Below are positions 25,619-34,846 of a stretch of 64,000 nucleotides of DNA, in pieces. Numbering within the stretch: position 1 is the first letter of the stretch; the number at the start of each line of letters is the position of its first letter. The DNA comes from Thermanaerosceptrum fracticalcis (GTDB taxonomy: Bacteria; Bacillota; Peptococcia; DRI-13): the NCBI RefSeq assembly GCF_000746025.2, contig NZ_CP045798.1, positions 1 to 64,000 of the forward strand. Direction: 5' to 3'. Both the position numbers and the translations under genes were made by a program. Under the pieces are notes generated by a model, which saw only the letters and a program-made list of their open reading frames with translations, searched no databases and was not told where the DNA came from.

Positions 25619-26809
25619 GTGAAGTTAAGTGTAATTGCGGCCTTCAGTATTATCCTGATTATTCTTACGGTGGGAGAAGTTATCTCTGCCAAAACAAAAG
25701 CATTCGTTCCCTCAGTTTTTGTGTCTGCCGTTTTATTCCTCCTGGGTTTCTGGACCTTTCTCCCGCCCGATATTATTACCCAGGGTTCCTTTGCCAAACC
25801 AGTAGTATTCTTGTTTATGTATTTATTAATAACTCATATGGGTACCCTGATGAGTGTTAGCGAACTTTTAAGACAGTGGCGGACGGTCCTAATCGGTCTT
25901 GCGGGTAATGCGGGTATCTGTTTGCTGGCCCTTACCCTTGGCAATGCTCTGTTTGGCTGGGAAGCTGTGGTGGCAGCAACCCCTCCCTTGACCGGTGGCG
26001 TGGTTGCATCCATACTCATGACCGGTGCGGCTAAAGCCAAAGGTCTCACCACCATAGCTGTTCTGGCCACATCTGTTTATATCATGCAAGGATTTTTTGG
26101 CTATCCCATTACGGCCTGGCTCCTCAAAAAAGAGGGAAAAAGGCTGGTTGACCTGGTGAGAAGCGGGAAAGTTGTGATTAAGCCGGAGCCCAGGTCACTT
26201 GGGGCCATGGCTGCCGTCAAACAAAGCAGGTTCAGGATTATTCCGCCCCTCCCTGAAAAATACCAGACGCCATATATCATTCTTGCCAAGCTGGGTATTG
26301 TGGCCTGGTTGGCTTCCCAGGTTGCGCCCCTCATCCATGTGAATGAGTTTGTGCTCTGCCTCCTTTTCGGTGTAATAGGCCGGGAAATAGGATTATTGGA
26401 AGAGCAGGCCCTGAATAAAGCCAATGCCTTTGGGTTCCTGATGACGGGATTGATGGCCTTTATCTTTGCCAACCTGGCAGAAGCTACGCCTGCAATGCTG
26501 GCCCAGATTGCCCTTCCTCTTTTTGGGCTGATTATTATAGGCATGATTGGTATGGCCATTATGTCAATCCTGGTAGGAAAACTTCTGGGAGAAACAAAGG
26601 AGATGGCATTGTCTGTTGCCATGACCGCTCTCTACGGCTTCCCGGCCGACTATATCTTAACCATTGAGGCCATTAAATCCGTATCGGGCAATGAAGAGGA
26701 ATATCATTATACATTGAACCAGATGCTTCCCAAAATGCTGGTTGGAGGTTTTGTAACGGTCACCATCACTTCCGTTATTATTGCCGGTTTCTTTGTTAAA
26801 CTTTTGTAG
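25619..26809 (+). CDS. Polytopic membrane transporter, sodium:amino-acid symporter-like
   Basis: The 396-residue protein starts at GTG 25619 (AAAGAGGTG upstream covers GTG 25610). About ten membrane helices are seen, with a Gly-rich break ATPPLTGGVVASILMTGAAKAKGL in the first half and an internal repeat in the second (FGFLMTGLMAFIFANLAEA). The layout recalls ESS-type glutamate:sodium symporters, but I cannot assign the family with confidence. Between two M20 hydrolase genes it most likely imports their substrate or an amino-acid product. Confidence 0.7.
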   Translation: MKLSVIAAFSIILIILTVGEVISAKTKAFVPSVFVSAVLFLLGFWTFLPPDIITQGSFAKPVVFLFMYLLITHMGTLMSVSELLRQWRTVLIGLAGNAGICLLALTLGNALFGWEAVVAATPPLTGGVVASILMTGAAKAKGLTTIAVLATSVYIMQGFFGYPITAWLLKKEGKRLVDLVRSGKVVIKPEPRSLGAMAAVKQSRFRIIPPLPEKYQTPYIILAKLGIVAWLASQVAPLIHVNEFVLCLLFGVIGREIGLLEEQALNKANAFGFLMTGLMAFIFANLAEATPAMLAQIALPLFGLIIIGMIGMAIMSILVGKLLGETKEMALSVAMTALYGFPADYILTIEAIKSVSGNEEEYHYTLNQMLPKMLVGGFVTVTITSVIIAGFFVKLL

Positions 26810-26848
26810 TAATATTCTGAGATAAAAAACAATACCAAAGAGAAAGAA

Positions 26849-28021
26849 GTGAACAAATTGCAAACTAAGATACTGGCAAACAAATACAAGCAGTATGTCA
26901 TTGAGATGAGAAGAGAATTCCACAAACATCCCGAGCCCAGTTTGAAAGAATTCAGGACGGCCCGGAGGGTTAAAGAAGAACTTGAGAAAATGGGTATACC
27001 GTGTTTCAGTGTTGCGGGTACGGGAGTTGTAGGGATAATTGAGGGGGCAGGCCCGGGAAGGACCATTGCCCTCAGGGCAGACATGGATGCCCTTGAACTG
27101 TGCGAAAAAAACGACATTGACTATAAGTCTGTGAATGAAGGATATATGCACGGCTGCGGTCATGATGGTCACACAGCCATGCTGCTGGGAGCTGCCAAAA
27201 TACTGAATGAGCTAAAAAGCACTTTCAACGGTAAAGTAAAACTTTTGTTCCAGCCTGCCGAGGAACTGGCTCAGGGAGCTCAGATGATGGTAGCTGAAGG
27301 TGTCATGGATGGCGTGGATGAGGTATTTGGCATGCACCTCTGGTCAGGCCTTCAGTCTGGGAAAGTATCCGTTGATCCTGGCCCCAGGTTGGCGGCTACA
27401 GACCTATTTAAAATTACGGTCAAGGGCAAAGGCGGGCACGGCTCTATGCCTCACCAGGGCGTGGACGCTGTGGTGGCCGCCTCAGCCGTCGTGATGAACT
27501 TGCAAAGCCTTGTGAGCAGGGAGATCAGTCCCCTTGAATCTGCCGTGGTTAGTGTAGGTGTATTTAAAGCCGGGACCAGGTTTAATGTTATCGCCAGTGA
27601 GGCGGTCCTGGAAGGAAGCACCAGATGCTTTAACAAAGAAATCAGAGAAGGTTTCCCTGCCATGATCGAGAGGGTTGCAAAAAACACAGCTGCCAGCTAT
27701 CGGGCCGAAGCAGAGCTGGAATATACTTTCAGCACTCCTCCTAATATAAATGACGAAAATGGTTCAAGAAGAGCTGCCGGTACGGTGGAAAAACTCCTAG
27801 GCAGGGAGGGTGTTGTCAGTATGGAGAAGGCAACGGGCGGCGAAGACTTTGCTTTCTTCCTGGAAAAAGCTCCGGGCGTACTGGCTTTCCTGGGCGCGGG
27901 CAACTCCCAGAAACAGGCTGATTACCCTCATCATCACGAGAGGTTTAACATTGACGAGGACGCCCTGGAGATTGGGGTTGCCCTCTATGCTCAATACGCT
28001 ATAGATTACCTCAACGAATAA
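26849..28021 (+). CDS. M20-family amidohydrolase (aminoacylase/IAA-amino-acid hydrolase type)
   Basis: The product has 390 residues and starts at GTG 26849 after AAAGAGAAAG. Marks of the family are RREFHKHPEPSLKEF, ALRADMDALEL, YMHGCGHDGHTAMLLGAA (metal Cys/His/Asp) and FQPAEELAQGAQMM. C-terminal metal His is in DYPHHHERFN. It should cleave N-acyl amino acids or similar amides. It closes the operon behind the carbamoylase and the transporter and is followed by a strong terminator. Confidence 0.88.
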   Translation: MNKLQTKILANKYKQYVIEMRREFHKHPEPSLKEFRTARRVKEELEKMGIPCFSVAGTGVVGIIEGAGPGRTIALRADMDALELCEKNDIDYKSVNEGYMHGCGHDGHTAMLLGAAKILNELKSTFNGKVKLLFQPAEELAQGAQMMVAEGVMDGVDEVFGMHLWSGLQSGKVSVDPGPRLAATDLFKITVKGKGGHGSMPHQGVDAVVAASAVVMNLQSLVSREISPLESAVVSVGVFKAGTRFNVIASEAVLEGSTRCFNKEIREGFPAMIERVAKNTAASYRAEAELEYTFSTPPNINDENGSRRAAGTVEKLLGREGVVSMEKATGGEDFAFFLEKAPGVLAFLGAGNSQKQADYPHHHERFNIDEDALEIGVALYAQYAIDYLNE

Positions 28022-28057
28022 CTTATGGTGGAGTAAGCCGGTAAAGCGGTCTGAAAG

Positions 28058-28091
28058 AAAAGGCCCCCTGGGGGATCCCAGGGGGCCTTTT
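28058..28091 (+). terminator. Strong terminator after amidohydrolase operon
   Basis: A perfect 15-bp stem (AAAAGGCCCCCTGGG / CCCAGGGGGCCTTTT) with a 4-base loop; the T's are in the stem end. Confidence 0.9.
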
Positions 28092-28622
28092 CTGTGCGAC
28101 AGGCAGTTGCACCAGCCCTAGTCACAGTCTAGGGCAACCTGTGTATTAAGGGCAGCGGTTACGTTACTGCGGTAAAAACGAACCCGGAAGGATACTAGAA
28201 AGGTAAGGAATAAGATGTTGAACAAGGAACTGAAATTCAAATGGTATAGTATTTAAGGGAATATATCGAGGGGAAACTGGCCATTGATCTTTCAGTGACC
28301 CTGATACTTCAAGACCTTCAGAGATTTTTACTTCCAGGGGAAATATTCGGCAGCCAAGGAGTGAATTTAGGAAAGGGGGTGAATCCAGTGGGCTGAAAGA
28401 ATTTTTCCGGAATTTATTGGATGTCGTTAAATGACATAAGTTGGTTTGAACATCCAGACCCTTACCTGAGTGTATTTCAGTCCTTATTTATTTAGTAAAT
28501 AAAGGGAGGTGATTTTATATAAATTTTTTGTAAAGGAGAGGGGGAGGCAGTTCTATGATTTAGTTAATTGCTTCACGTATAATTAATTATGTAAACAGTA
28601 TTGTTTGAAAGGTGGGGATAGG
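28092..28622. other. Island left border: non-coding, with decayed ORF and repeat module fragment
   Basis: No intact gene is seen. A stop-free stretch from about 28250 to 28396 reads YLREYIEGKLAIDL and QDLQRFLLPGE and may be a gene remnant. From about 28365 to 28443 the DNA matches the module after the intact agr locus (around 45266-45337) almost exactly (GGTGAATCCAGTGGGCTGAAAG, then TTGGATGTCGTTAAATGAC), so this marks the left edge of the agr-related island. AAAGGTGGGG before 28623 is the ribosome site of the next gene. Confidence 0.6.
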
Positions 28623-29774
28623 ATGAAAAGAAAGCATCTTATTCTTGTATTAACGTTGTCCATATTACTACCAACTGCATTTTATCAAGCAAATGCGCAA
28701 GGTTTTTTTGAAAAGATATTCGGCAAAGGTTTGAGGGGAGCACCTGGCGAGGTCATAGTTTCCGAGAAAGGTTCGGGGAGTAGGACTATAACAGGAGGAT
28801 ACATTCTACATGAGAATAAACTTCAGGAGGTTCAGACTGAACGCAAGAGTATAACAATTAACAAAGGAAAAGAATCTGAACAGACTTTTGAATTGGTGAA
28901 ATTTATAAAAGATGGGAAGGTTCTTTCTATCCGTCCAGGTGCTGAAGGTGGCCCCTTAGATCTTACAATAGGCAAGAACAAGGTTGTATTTACTGATAAC
29001 TCCATGGGTAGTCTATGGGTCGCAAATGTTGATGACTTAGAACCTATTAACATCCAACCGGATACTGTAGGCAGCATTAGCCAAACCAAATTGTATGAAC
29101 GCAAGGCGGAACTTGCCAAACAGGGTAAGGATACCGATACCCTGATTCTCTATTGGGCAGGTAATCCTAAACTATCACCTTCGGAAGATAAGATAGCGTT
29201 TACTTCCAATAGAGAAGGATATCCTGATAATCCTAGGTCTGCTTTATGGGTAACAGATATTTCTGGTTCCGCCACAAAAAAAATAATAGAAGAAGATATA
29301 ATCCCAGTAACCTGGTTTAATGATGAAGAATTTATATTTATAGGCTCAAAAGGTGATCTCAGAAAAGTTAACACTGCTTCTTCACAGCAACAAGTTCTGA
29401 TAGCCGACTGGGTTATGGTAACGGGATATTCGCCCTCTGGCCAATATATTATGTTCCAATATGTAAAGGACAGTATTGTTCAACCGGAACAATATTTATT
29501 TAATCTTAAAGAGAATAAATCTGTTAAGCTCGATGTACCTGCTGGGTATAAAAACAATGCTTTCTATGGCTGGGATGAGACAACTGATAAGGTCGCTTTC
29601 CTTGTACAGGACTTTTCTGCTAACACAAAGCTAATTATTCTAGATTGCAATACACTTAATCTCCAGACCTTGGATGCCCCCGATGGTCTGAAATTTGACG
29701 ACGGCGTAGTACCGTCATGGTCGGCCGGGAAAGTTGTCTTCTCAGCTGGAGGACAACTCTACACTACGAAATAA
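28623..29774 (+). CDS. Secreted beta-propeller (TolB/WD40-like) protein
   Basis: The 383-residue protein starts at ATG 28623 (AAAGGTGGGGATAGG upstream). A signal peptide is clear (basic start, LILVLTLSILLPTAFYQANAQ). The mature part has blade-like repeats with SPSEDKIAFTSNRE, SPSGQYIMFQYV and WSAGKVVFSAGGQLY, as in TolB-type beta-propellers. No catalytic motif. It precedes an exported M23 peptidase gene by 16 bases, the same type of partner pair as at 34.8-36.7 kb. Partner or inhibitor roles are inferred. Confidence 0.75.
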   Translation: MKRKHLILVLTLSILLPTAFYQANAQGFFEKIFGKGLRGAPGEVIVSEKGSGSRTITGGYILHENKLQEVQTERKSITINKGKESEQTFELVKFIKDGKVLSIRPGAEGGPLDLTIGKNKVVFTDNSMGSLWVANVDDLEPINIQPDTVGSISQTKLYERKAELAKQGKDTDTLILYWAGNPKLSPSEDKIAFTSNREGYPDNPRSALWVTDISGSATKKIIEEDIIPVTWFNDEEFIFIGSKGDLRKVNTASSQQQVLIADWVMVTGYSPSGQYIMFQYVKDSIVQPEQYLFNLKENKSVKLDVPAGYKNNAFYGWDETTDKVAFLVQDFSANTKLIILDCNTLNLQTLDAPDGLKFDDGVVPSWSAGKVVFSAGGQLYTTK

Positions 29775-29790
29775 TGGGAGGTGAAGGAGA

Positions 29791-30231
29791 ATGCGTAAAC
29801 AAACAATTATATCTCTTATCTTGCCCCTATTATTGATTTTCACGACAGTATCAGCATATGGGTATTCTGCTGACTACTCTGAGAAGTTTAGGTATACAGG
29901 ACAGTATTACGGTACCTGGTACTTATATTCTCCTTTCAGGGATAGTTCAAACAACCAGTTATATCCTGGCGTAACAAGTAAATACAACAACCCCAGGCCC
30001 CTATCATCCTCACCGCATGGAGGAGTAGATTTTAGCGCTAAGACAGGAACAAATGTATATCCCCTTGCTCATAGTGTAGTTGAATATATTAATACCTCAA
30101 TTGATCCTAACTTTGGTAAGTTTGTTATAGTGAGATACGACGTTAACCAAGATGGGTATACTGATGCCGTATATGGGAGACACGCACATCAGACTGTCGA
30201 CAAAGTAAATGTCGGCAGTTTTTTTATGTAA
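29791..30231 (+). pseudogene. Exported M23 peptidase, truncated at 3' end
   Basis: A signal peptide (IISLILPLLLIFTTVSAYG) and the first half of an M23 domain (SSPHGGVDFSAKTGTNVY: first metal His and Asp; GKFVIVRYDVNQDG; VYGRHAHQ: catalytic His) are intact. The frame then ends early after VNVGSFFM, without the final H-x-H metal motif. Non-coding DNA with group II intron features follows at once, so the 3' part was lost. GGAGGTGAAGGAG gives a strong start. Confidence 0.8.
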
Positions 30232-30239
30232 ATACTTAA

Positions 30240-30480
30240 TGATGGACAATGAATTGACAGCAGTAAAGCATGGGAATACGCCAACACAAGAAAAGGCTAC
30301 TGGAGAATCTCCAATAGTCCTATCTTGAAACGCACCTAAACCAATGAGTATCTTGCTAGCCTTGGTTTGTTAAGCCTGACACAAAGGTACTCGAAGCACG
30401 CTAATTCTGGCGAACCGCCGTATCCAGGCCGACTTGTACGGTTTTGTAGGAGGGTCGGCGGCTAATTGCCGCCCCCTATC
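30240..30480 (+). mobile_element. Group II intron 3' remnant (domain V/VI-like), no ORF
   Basis: CTGGCGAACCGCCGTA, then TTGTACGG, is the typical domain V pattern of bacterial group II introns, and GGCGGCTAATTGCCGCC could be domain VI. The distal arm departs from consensus (TACGGTTTTGT instead of TACGGTGGTGT), so splicing is unlikely. No reverse transcriptase frame is present. It lies right behind the truncated M23 gene. Confidence 0.45.
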
Positions 30481-30516
30481 CTAATTTTTATCATTACTAT
30501 GCTGCTACACTTTCAG

Positions 30517-30546
30517 ACAGGCAAATTCCCTTTTGGGACGGGTAAT
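30517..30546 (+). promoter_or_regulatory. LytTR-type direct repeat site, copy upstream of C39 stub
   Basis: ACAGGCAAA (30517) and ACGGGTAAT (30538) are direct repeats 21 bp apart, the spacing of AgrA/LytTR sites (9 bp, 12-bp gap). A TATAAG at 30566 could be the -10. The surrounding 30511-30790 is nearly identical to 38624-38894. Confidence 0.6.
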
Positions 30547-30731
30547 GGCACTTTATAGACGAGGTTATAAGACAGTCCTAAATTTTTGCACTAAAGTAGG
30601 AAGTGAAGGGAGTGAATTTAGGAAGGCATGGTGAATCCAGTGGGCTAAAAGTTTTTTCTGGGGGTGGTGATTATCAGACTAGCCATTTTAAACAGTAACA
30701 AATAGATTTTTCGAAGGGAGTAAGCTTAATT

Positions 30732-30790
30732 ATGAAAAAATTCATCTGTGTTTTAGTTCTTTTTATAATGGTTTTTGGTGTTACTGACAC
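30732..30790 (+). pseudogene. 5' stub of exported C39-like peptidase gene
   Basis: The first 17 codons (MKKFICVLVLFIMVFG) and ribosome site GAAGGGAG are the same as those of the gene at 38845. The frame is then cut by the left end of the DDE/ExeA transposon. Only the signal peptide remains. Confidence 0.8.
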
Positions 30791-30897
30791 TTCATAATGT
30801 CCTGTAACTGCCAGTATATGGTGTCCAGTTTATGACGGACAATTTGGCCAGTGGCCGAGAAGGTGAGACGACTTTATCGCCACCTTCCCGGATGCCG

Positions 30898-31122
30898 TTA
30901 TATTTCCACCTTGTACGAATTCCTGATCCGCAAATTGAAGCGGGCTCCCGGCATAATCACATACCACTGATGATCGTACTCTATGCGGCAAGGAATACTA
31001 GTTGAACCGATTAACAAATCAAAAACTTCTCCACAACGAAGTCCATAGCTGTAATCTCCCGTATCGACTATCCAGCGGTCTTGTTCGTAGTTATATGTCA
31101 TCTTGCACCACCGCTGCTTCAT
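30898..31122 (-). CDS. DUF5348-like small protein of the transposon
   Basis: This 74-residue protein (YNYEQDRWIVDTGDYSYGLRCG, split at the family's W-G-rich core; WYVIMPGARFNLRIRNSY) matches the pattern of DUF5348 proteins that accompany DDE/ExeA transposons. It overlaps the ATPase gene by 4 bases, so it is translationally coupled. Function in transposition is unknown. Confidence 0.6.
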   Translation of the reverse strand: MKQRWCKMTYNYEQDRWIVDTGDYSYGLRCGEVFDLLIGSTSIPCRIEYDHQWYVIMPGARFNLRIRNSYKVEI

Positions 31123-31919
31123 GACAATTCACCCTGAATAACCAGCTTAACCATGTGGTCATCGATGATCCGGCGGCCATTCTGTGCCCCATATAAGAGG
31201 CAGTGAGTACAGAGTTTGTTTATCAGCCTGGGTACACCACTGGAGAATCGGAATATCTCATCCAAGGCGCCATCTGAAAAGATATCATGATCTGAACCGG
31301 CGTAAGTAAGATGCCGTTTCACATAGTCGCCTGTCTGGGCTCTATCCAAATGTGGCAGTTTACACTGGAGATCGATACGCTGGCGGATGGCGGCGTAGGC
31401 TTGAAGCTTGAACTTTTCCCAGAGTTCACTCTGACCAACGAGGATCAGAGCCATAGGACTTTGGGCATCCATTTTAAAGTTAAGAAGAAATCTGACTTCC
31501 TCCAGCATCTCCCGGTCCAGAAGATGTGCTTCATCTACGATGACAACAGGCTGAAGATGCTGGATACCCCGCATAAGCTCGATTTCCCGGTGCAGTTGGC
31601 GTTTGGCGTCGCCACGATAAAATTTGGATTCACAGCCTAGCTGCTCCAAGAGACCCTTGTAGAAATGTCTGGGTGTCAGCTTGGAATCCGCCAGGTACAG
31701 CACCATGAATTTAGCCGGGTCTAAGGAATCCCTGAATCGACGGATAGTAGTAGTCTTGCCGGTTCCACAGTCACCGGTAACAACAGCGAACAACTGACGC
31801 TTTGCGGCATATTCCAGCCGGCCTAACGTCTCTTCCAGCATGAGTGACTGATACAATTGGTCCGTTGGAATATCCCGTGAAAAGGGAGTTTGAGATAAAC
31901 CGTAAAAAGACTCAAACAT
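31119..31919 (-). CDS. ExeA/TniB-type AAA+ ATPase of transposon
   Basis: The 266-residue protein has Walker A TGDCGTGKTTTIRR (about residues 48-61), Walker B PVVIVDEAHLLD, sensor 1 and an arginine region (GVPRLINKLCTHCLLYG). AAA+ partners of this type select targets and activate the DDE transposase, as in IS21, Tn552 and Tn7-like elements. The start is 1 base after the stop of the transposase gene. Confidence 0.88.
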   Translation of the reverse strand: MFESFYGLSQTPFSRDIPTDQLYQSLMLEETLGRLEYAAKRQLFAVVTGDCGTGKTTTIRRFRDSLDPAKFMVLYLADSKLTPRHFYKGLLEQLGCESKFYRGDAKRQLHREIELMRGIQHLQPVVIVDEAHLLDREMLEEVRFLLNFKMDAQSPMALILVGQSELWEKFKLQAYAAIRQRIDLQCKLPHLDRAQTGDYVKRHLTYAGSDHDIFSDGALDEIFRFSSGVPRLINKLCTHCLLYGAQNGRRIIDDHMVKLVIQGELS

Positions 31920-31920
31920 C

Positions 31921-33267
31921 TTAGTCCCCTGCCTTTCTTACAGCCCTGTAGGAAACGGCAGGAGCCTGTCGTTCAATTCGTTGCTGGTTCTTCTCAAGAG
32001 CTGCAGTTAAGAGTCTTAAGGATTCTGCTGGTTTTATCCCTAGATGTTCAGGCAACTTCGGTCGTTGCTCAACCCTTTCTCCGATAACAAGTTCCCTGGC
32101 TTTCCAAGGGGTATGACCTTCATACTCAATGGTAAGTTCAGTAATGTCTGCGGGGTCATAAATGACATCCACAGTACACCCGATGAAACTAAGCCCCACT
32201 TCATACTTTCTGCCCTGGAAGCTGATACATCCGGCCTTGTCAACTTTGCGTTCTTCACAATGAAGAAAGGCGATGGCTATTGTTTCCGGGTCCAGAAATT
32301 TGAGGGCTTTCTTGTCGCTACGATAGGCGCTGGCTGGACTGGCGTTGCCCTCCAGGGCAGAATGAGGCTTGTTTTGATAGCATTCCTCTAACCAGACCCA
32401 GAACAACTCATTGAGTTTATCTAATGTTTGTGGTTTCTCCAAGGCGGCTTCACTAAGAAAGGCATCAACCACCCGGTTGAATCTTTCTACCTTTCCAGTC
32501 GATTCTGGCGCGAAGGGCCTGGCAAATAGCAGCCTGATGCCCATCTTGGCACAAGCTCGCCCCATCCATTTTGTCCGGTACTGTTTCCCATTGTCGAAGA
32601 ATACTGCCTCCGGCACTCCATATTTTTGGATAGCCTGGCGAAAACAATCCTCAACAATCACCTGATCCAATGTTGGATAAAACTGCCCGTGAAGAACAAG
32701 TCGAGTAGCATCATCCACAAAGGTTACTAAGAATACCTGCTTCTTGGCGCCATCTACACCAATAGGCAAGTAGGGTCCATACTTAATGTCGGAATGCCAA
32801 AGCTTGTTACGATACTTCTGCTGATACCGCCGAGTAGCAACACCGGTACTCATATACATCTGCATATGCCTGGCGCTGTATCCGCGTTCGGCTAGCTTCT
32901 CCTGCAGTGTACTGCGCTTGATTTGTCCCGGCTGGGCAAGGCCTTCCCATTCTAGAATCTGGATGATTTGGGCCACACTGCGCTTGGGAACCTCTCTTCG
33001 GAGCAAGATGGCCTGTTCCAAGATATGTAGGGGAATGGCTTCTTCGGTTCTGCTCTGAGCTTTTCCTTTGGGTTTAAGTCCGGCAAAGCCATGTGCCTTG
33101 TACTCTGCCAGATATCTCCGCAGAGTACGTTCAGAAATTCCTGCCTGCTCACAGATTTGCTCTTTAATCTGTCTGGCTTTGGCAGGATCCAACCCTTCAG
33201 TCAGAAGCGGGGATAGCAGTTGTACTCTTTGTGTGGCAATAGCCTCAGCTTTCTTTTGGTCTCTCAT
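31921..33267 (-). CDS. DDE (rve) transposase with N-terminal HTH
   Basis: The 448-residue protein has an N-terminal helix-turn-helix (GISERTLRRYLAEYKAHG), an integrase core with catalytic residues in KLWHSDIKYGPY, AVFFDNGKQY and STGKVERFNR, and a Mu-type C-terminal beta domain. With the ExeA-type ATPase this is the usual two-gene machinery of this transposon group. It has a clear GGAGGTAAATC start region and appears intact. Confidence 0.9.
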   Translation of the reverse strand: MRDQKKAEAIATQRVQLLSPLLTEGLDPAKARQIKEQICEQAGISERTLRRYLAEYKAHGFAGLKPKGKAQSRTEEAIPLHILEQAILLRREVPKRSVAQIIQILEWEGLAQPGQIKRSTLQEKLAERGYSARHMQMYMSTGVATRRYQQKYRNKLWHSDIKYGPYLPIGVDGAKKQVFLVTFVDDATRLVLHGQFYPTLDQVIVEDCFRQAIQKYGVPEAVFFDNGKQYRTKWMGRACAKMGIRLLFARPFAPESTGKVERFNRVVDAFLSEAALEKPQTLDKLNELFWVWLEECYQNKPHSALEGNASPASAYRSDKKALKFLDPETIAIAFLHCEERKVDKAGCISFQGRKYEVGLSFIGCTVDVIYDPADITELTIEYEGHTPWKARELVIGERVEQRPKLPEHLGIKPAESLRLLTAALEKNQQRIERQAPAVSYRAVRKAGD

Positions 33268-33364
33268 GTTGATTTACCTCCCTAATATTCGGAATTCAAC
33301 ATGAGTGTATAACTTGTCCATCAGGACAAAAAGGCCAAACGGGTCTGTACCCAGTTATTTGTAT

Positions 33365-33829
33365 TTACCATAGTCCGGACAACTCTGGCCAGCCAGCCGG
33401 TTGCATCTCCCACCAGGTCTTTAATTCGCTGATGGGCCGGGCAGCTATTGCACAGAGGCATCCGGCAATATATTCCGAGATTTCCGCAAACCATCTTTTA
33501 ATTCTGAAAATGCTGCTGTTTTCACAGCAAACCTCAGTTACGGTACCGTCAAGGATTGCTTCAATAACGGTGCCGGCATATCGTTTGTACGGCACCAGGA
33601 TGTCAGGCAGTTCATGGTGGATTCTGAGGCAGTTCCTGCAGCGGAGCCGACGAATGATTAGAATGATTGTTTCACCGTCTCCCTGGAGAGCGCCTCGCTT
33701 TCTGCTGCCGATTACTTTAAGCTCACAACAGCCGCATACCGGACAGATGCTGTTCTCTTCGCTTTTAACATAGTATTTGTTGCTGTTATCCTTGTCTAAA
33801 ATCAACCTGTACTTTGCGAGACAGATCAT
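33365..33829 (-). CDS. Zinc-ribbon protein (DUF6431-like), C-terminus replaced by transposon end
   Basis: The 154-residue protein shows two Cys pairs (CPVCGCCEL and CRNCLRIHHELPD) and the pattern R-R-L-R-C-x-x-C, then LPDxLVPYKRYAG. A fragment of the same family lies at 37056-37310. Its last residues come from the transposon end (about 33365-33400), so the C-terminus may not be native. It starts 6 bases after the SEC-C gene on the same strand. Such proteins occur with mobile elements; the function is unknown. Confidence 0.55.
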   Translation of the reverse strand: MICLAKYRLILDKDNSNKYYVKSEENSICPVCGCCELKVIGSRKRGALQGDGETIILIIRRLRCRNCLRIHHELPDILVPYKRYAGTVIEAILDGTVTEVCCENSSIFRIKRWFAEISEYIAGCLCAIAARPISELKTWWEMQPAGWPELSGLW

Positions 33830-33835
33830 AAGCAG

Positions 33836-34588
33836 TTATTTCCCGCAGCACTTTTTGTATTTTTTGCCGCTGCCGCAAGGACAAGGTTCATTGCGGCCAA
33901 TCTTAATTACAGTAACCGGAGTGTTTGACACAGTCTTGCCTTTGGAGGCTGCGCTTAATTCTTTAAGCTCTTTTTCCAGTTCTGCTGCCTGTTGATTCTT
34001 GCCCAAAGCAGTATATATTTCAATGGCTCTGTCTACTACGTCAGCCCTGTTTCTCAGGTTTTTTTCCCTTAGGGCACTGTTGATAATCTCATCAGCCTTT
34101 ACATTGTCGGGTTCGATACTTTTGGTACCGTAGTGATAGCAATCTGCCCAGCCGATGTAGCCCCATCCCCAGGCCGGGTCATCAGTCAGCCACATTTTAA
34201 AAAGCCGGTCACATTCTTGCTTGTTGCCTAGGGCATAATGAGATTCCGCTATGGACCGACGAGTGTTTTCGATTATCAGTTCATCCTTATCGCCGCATAA
34301 CTCAAGGAGTTCCTCACAATATCTGATTCGTTTAGAGAGATATTGGGGTTTCTCAATTGCCGCGTTGTGCAACTGATCGTCAAGATCCTGCACATAGTTC
34401 ATTACAAATTCTCTCCACTTATATTTCCCTTGCAGTTTGGGTAAGTCTTTGACCTTATCTGCAGCCATTACGGTTTTTATATCTTCCCAGGCATCCAGCC
34501 ATACATCGCAAGCCTTGATAATTTGGCCACGTTCAAGTAATTTGTACCCTTCACCAATCTTCTCATCAATTTTCTTGTACTTCTCCAC
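33836..34588 (-). CDS. SEC-C motif protein with helical repeats
   Basis: The 250-residue protein is mostly helical (TPR-like helices in residues 1-200) and ends with the SEC-C zinc motif ([18 protein letters not shown]). SEC-C motifs bind zinc and often act as adaptors. A strong ribosome site is not obvious before the ATG. A weak stop and the zinc-ribbon gene follow. The role is unknown; it may be cargo of the mobile region. Confidence 0.8.
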   Translation of the reverse strand: MEKYKKIDEKIGEGYKLLERGQIIKACDVWLDAWEDIKTVMAADKVKDLPKLQGKYKWREFVMNYVQDLDDQLHNAAIEKPQYLSKRIRYCEELLELCGDKDELIIENTRRSIAESHYALGNKQECDRLFKMWLTDDPAWGWGYIGWADCYHYGTKSIEPDNVKADEIINSALREKNLRNRADVVDRAIEIYTALGKNQQAAELEKELKELSAASKGKTVSNTPVTVIKIGRNEPCPCGSGKKYKKCCGK

Positions 34589-34846
34589 AACCGTTCCTCC
34601 GTTATTGCATTTTTACAGTCATCTTATCATTATTGTTCTGTCTGGAACAACGGTCATCTTTTACAGCAATTCTCGGTCAGGCAATTCCGTCAGCTTTACG
34701 CCACTTTAGTTCAGCCGCAACACTATATTATAGTTAAAGTGACAAAAATATTATCAACATAGTGGAATAAAACTATGATATTCTTGGAAGCTTGGAAGTG
34801 AGATAGTAAAATATTTTTTTAGAAAATTTACAATAAGGAGATGTTA

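Larger units (their letters stand above)
30791..33400. mobile_element. DDE-transposase/ExeA-ATPase transposon
   Basis: Three leftward genes (DDE transposase, AAA+ ATPase, DUF5348-like protein) interrupt the C39-like gene on the left. The left boundary is set where identity to the 38.6-38.9 kb copy stops (about 30790). The right boundary is estimated from a repeat: GGACAATTTGGCCA near 30835, GGACAAAAAGGCCA near 33324 and GGACAACTCTGGCCA near 33378 are direct copies inside both ends, as expected for transposase binding sites. True terminal repeats and a target duplication could not be defined. Confidence 0.7.

Noticed and set aside
28250-28396. Coding gene YLREYIEGKLAI...
   Set aside because: No start codon or ribosome site, and its 3' half is the shared island module; at most a remnant.
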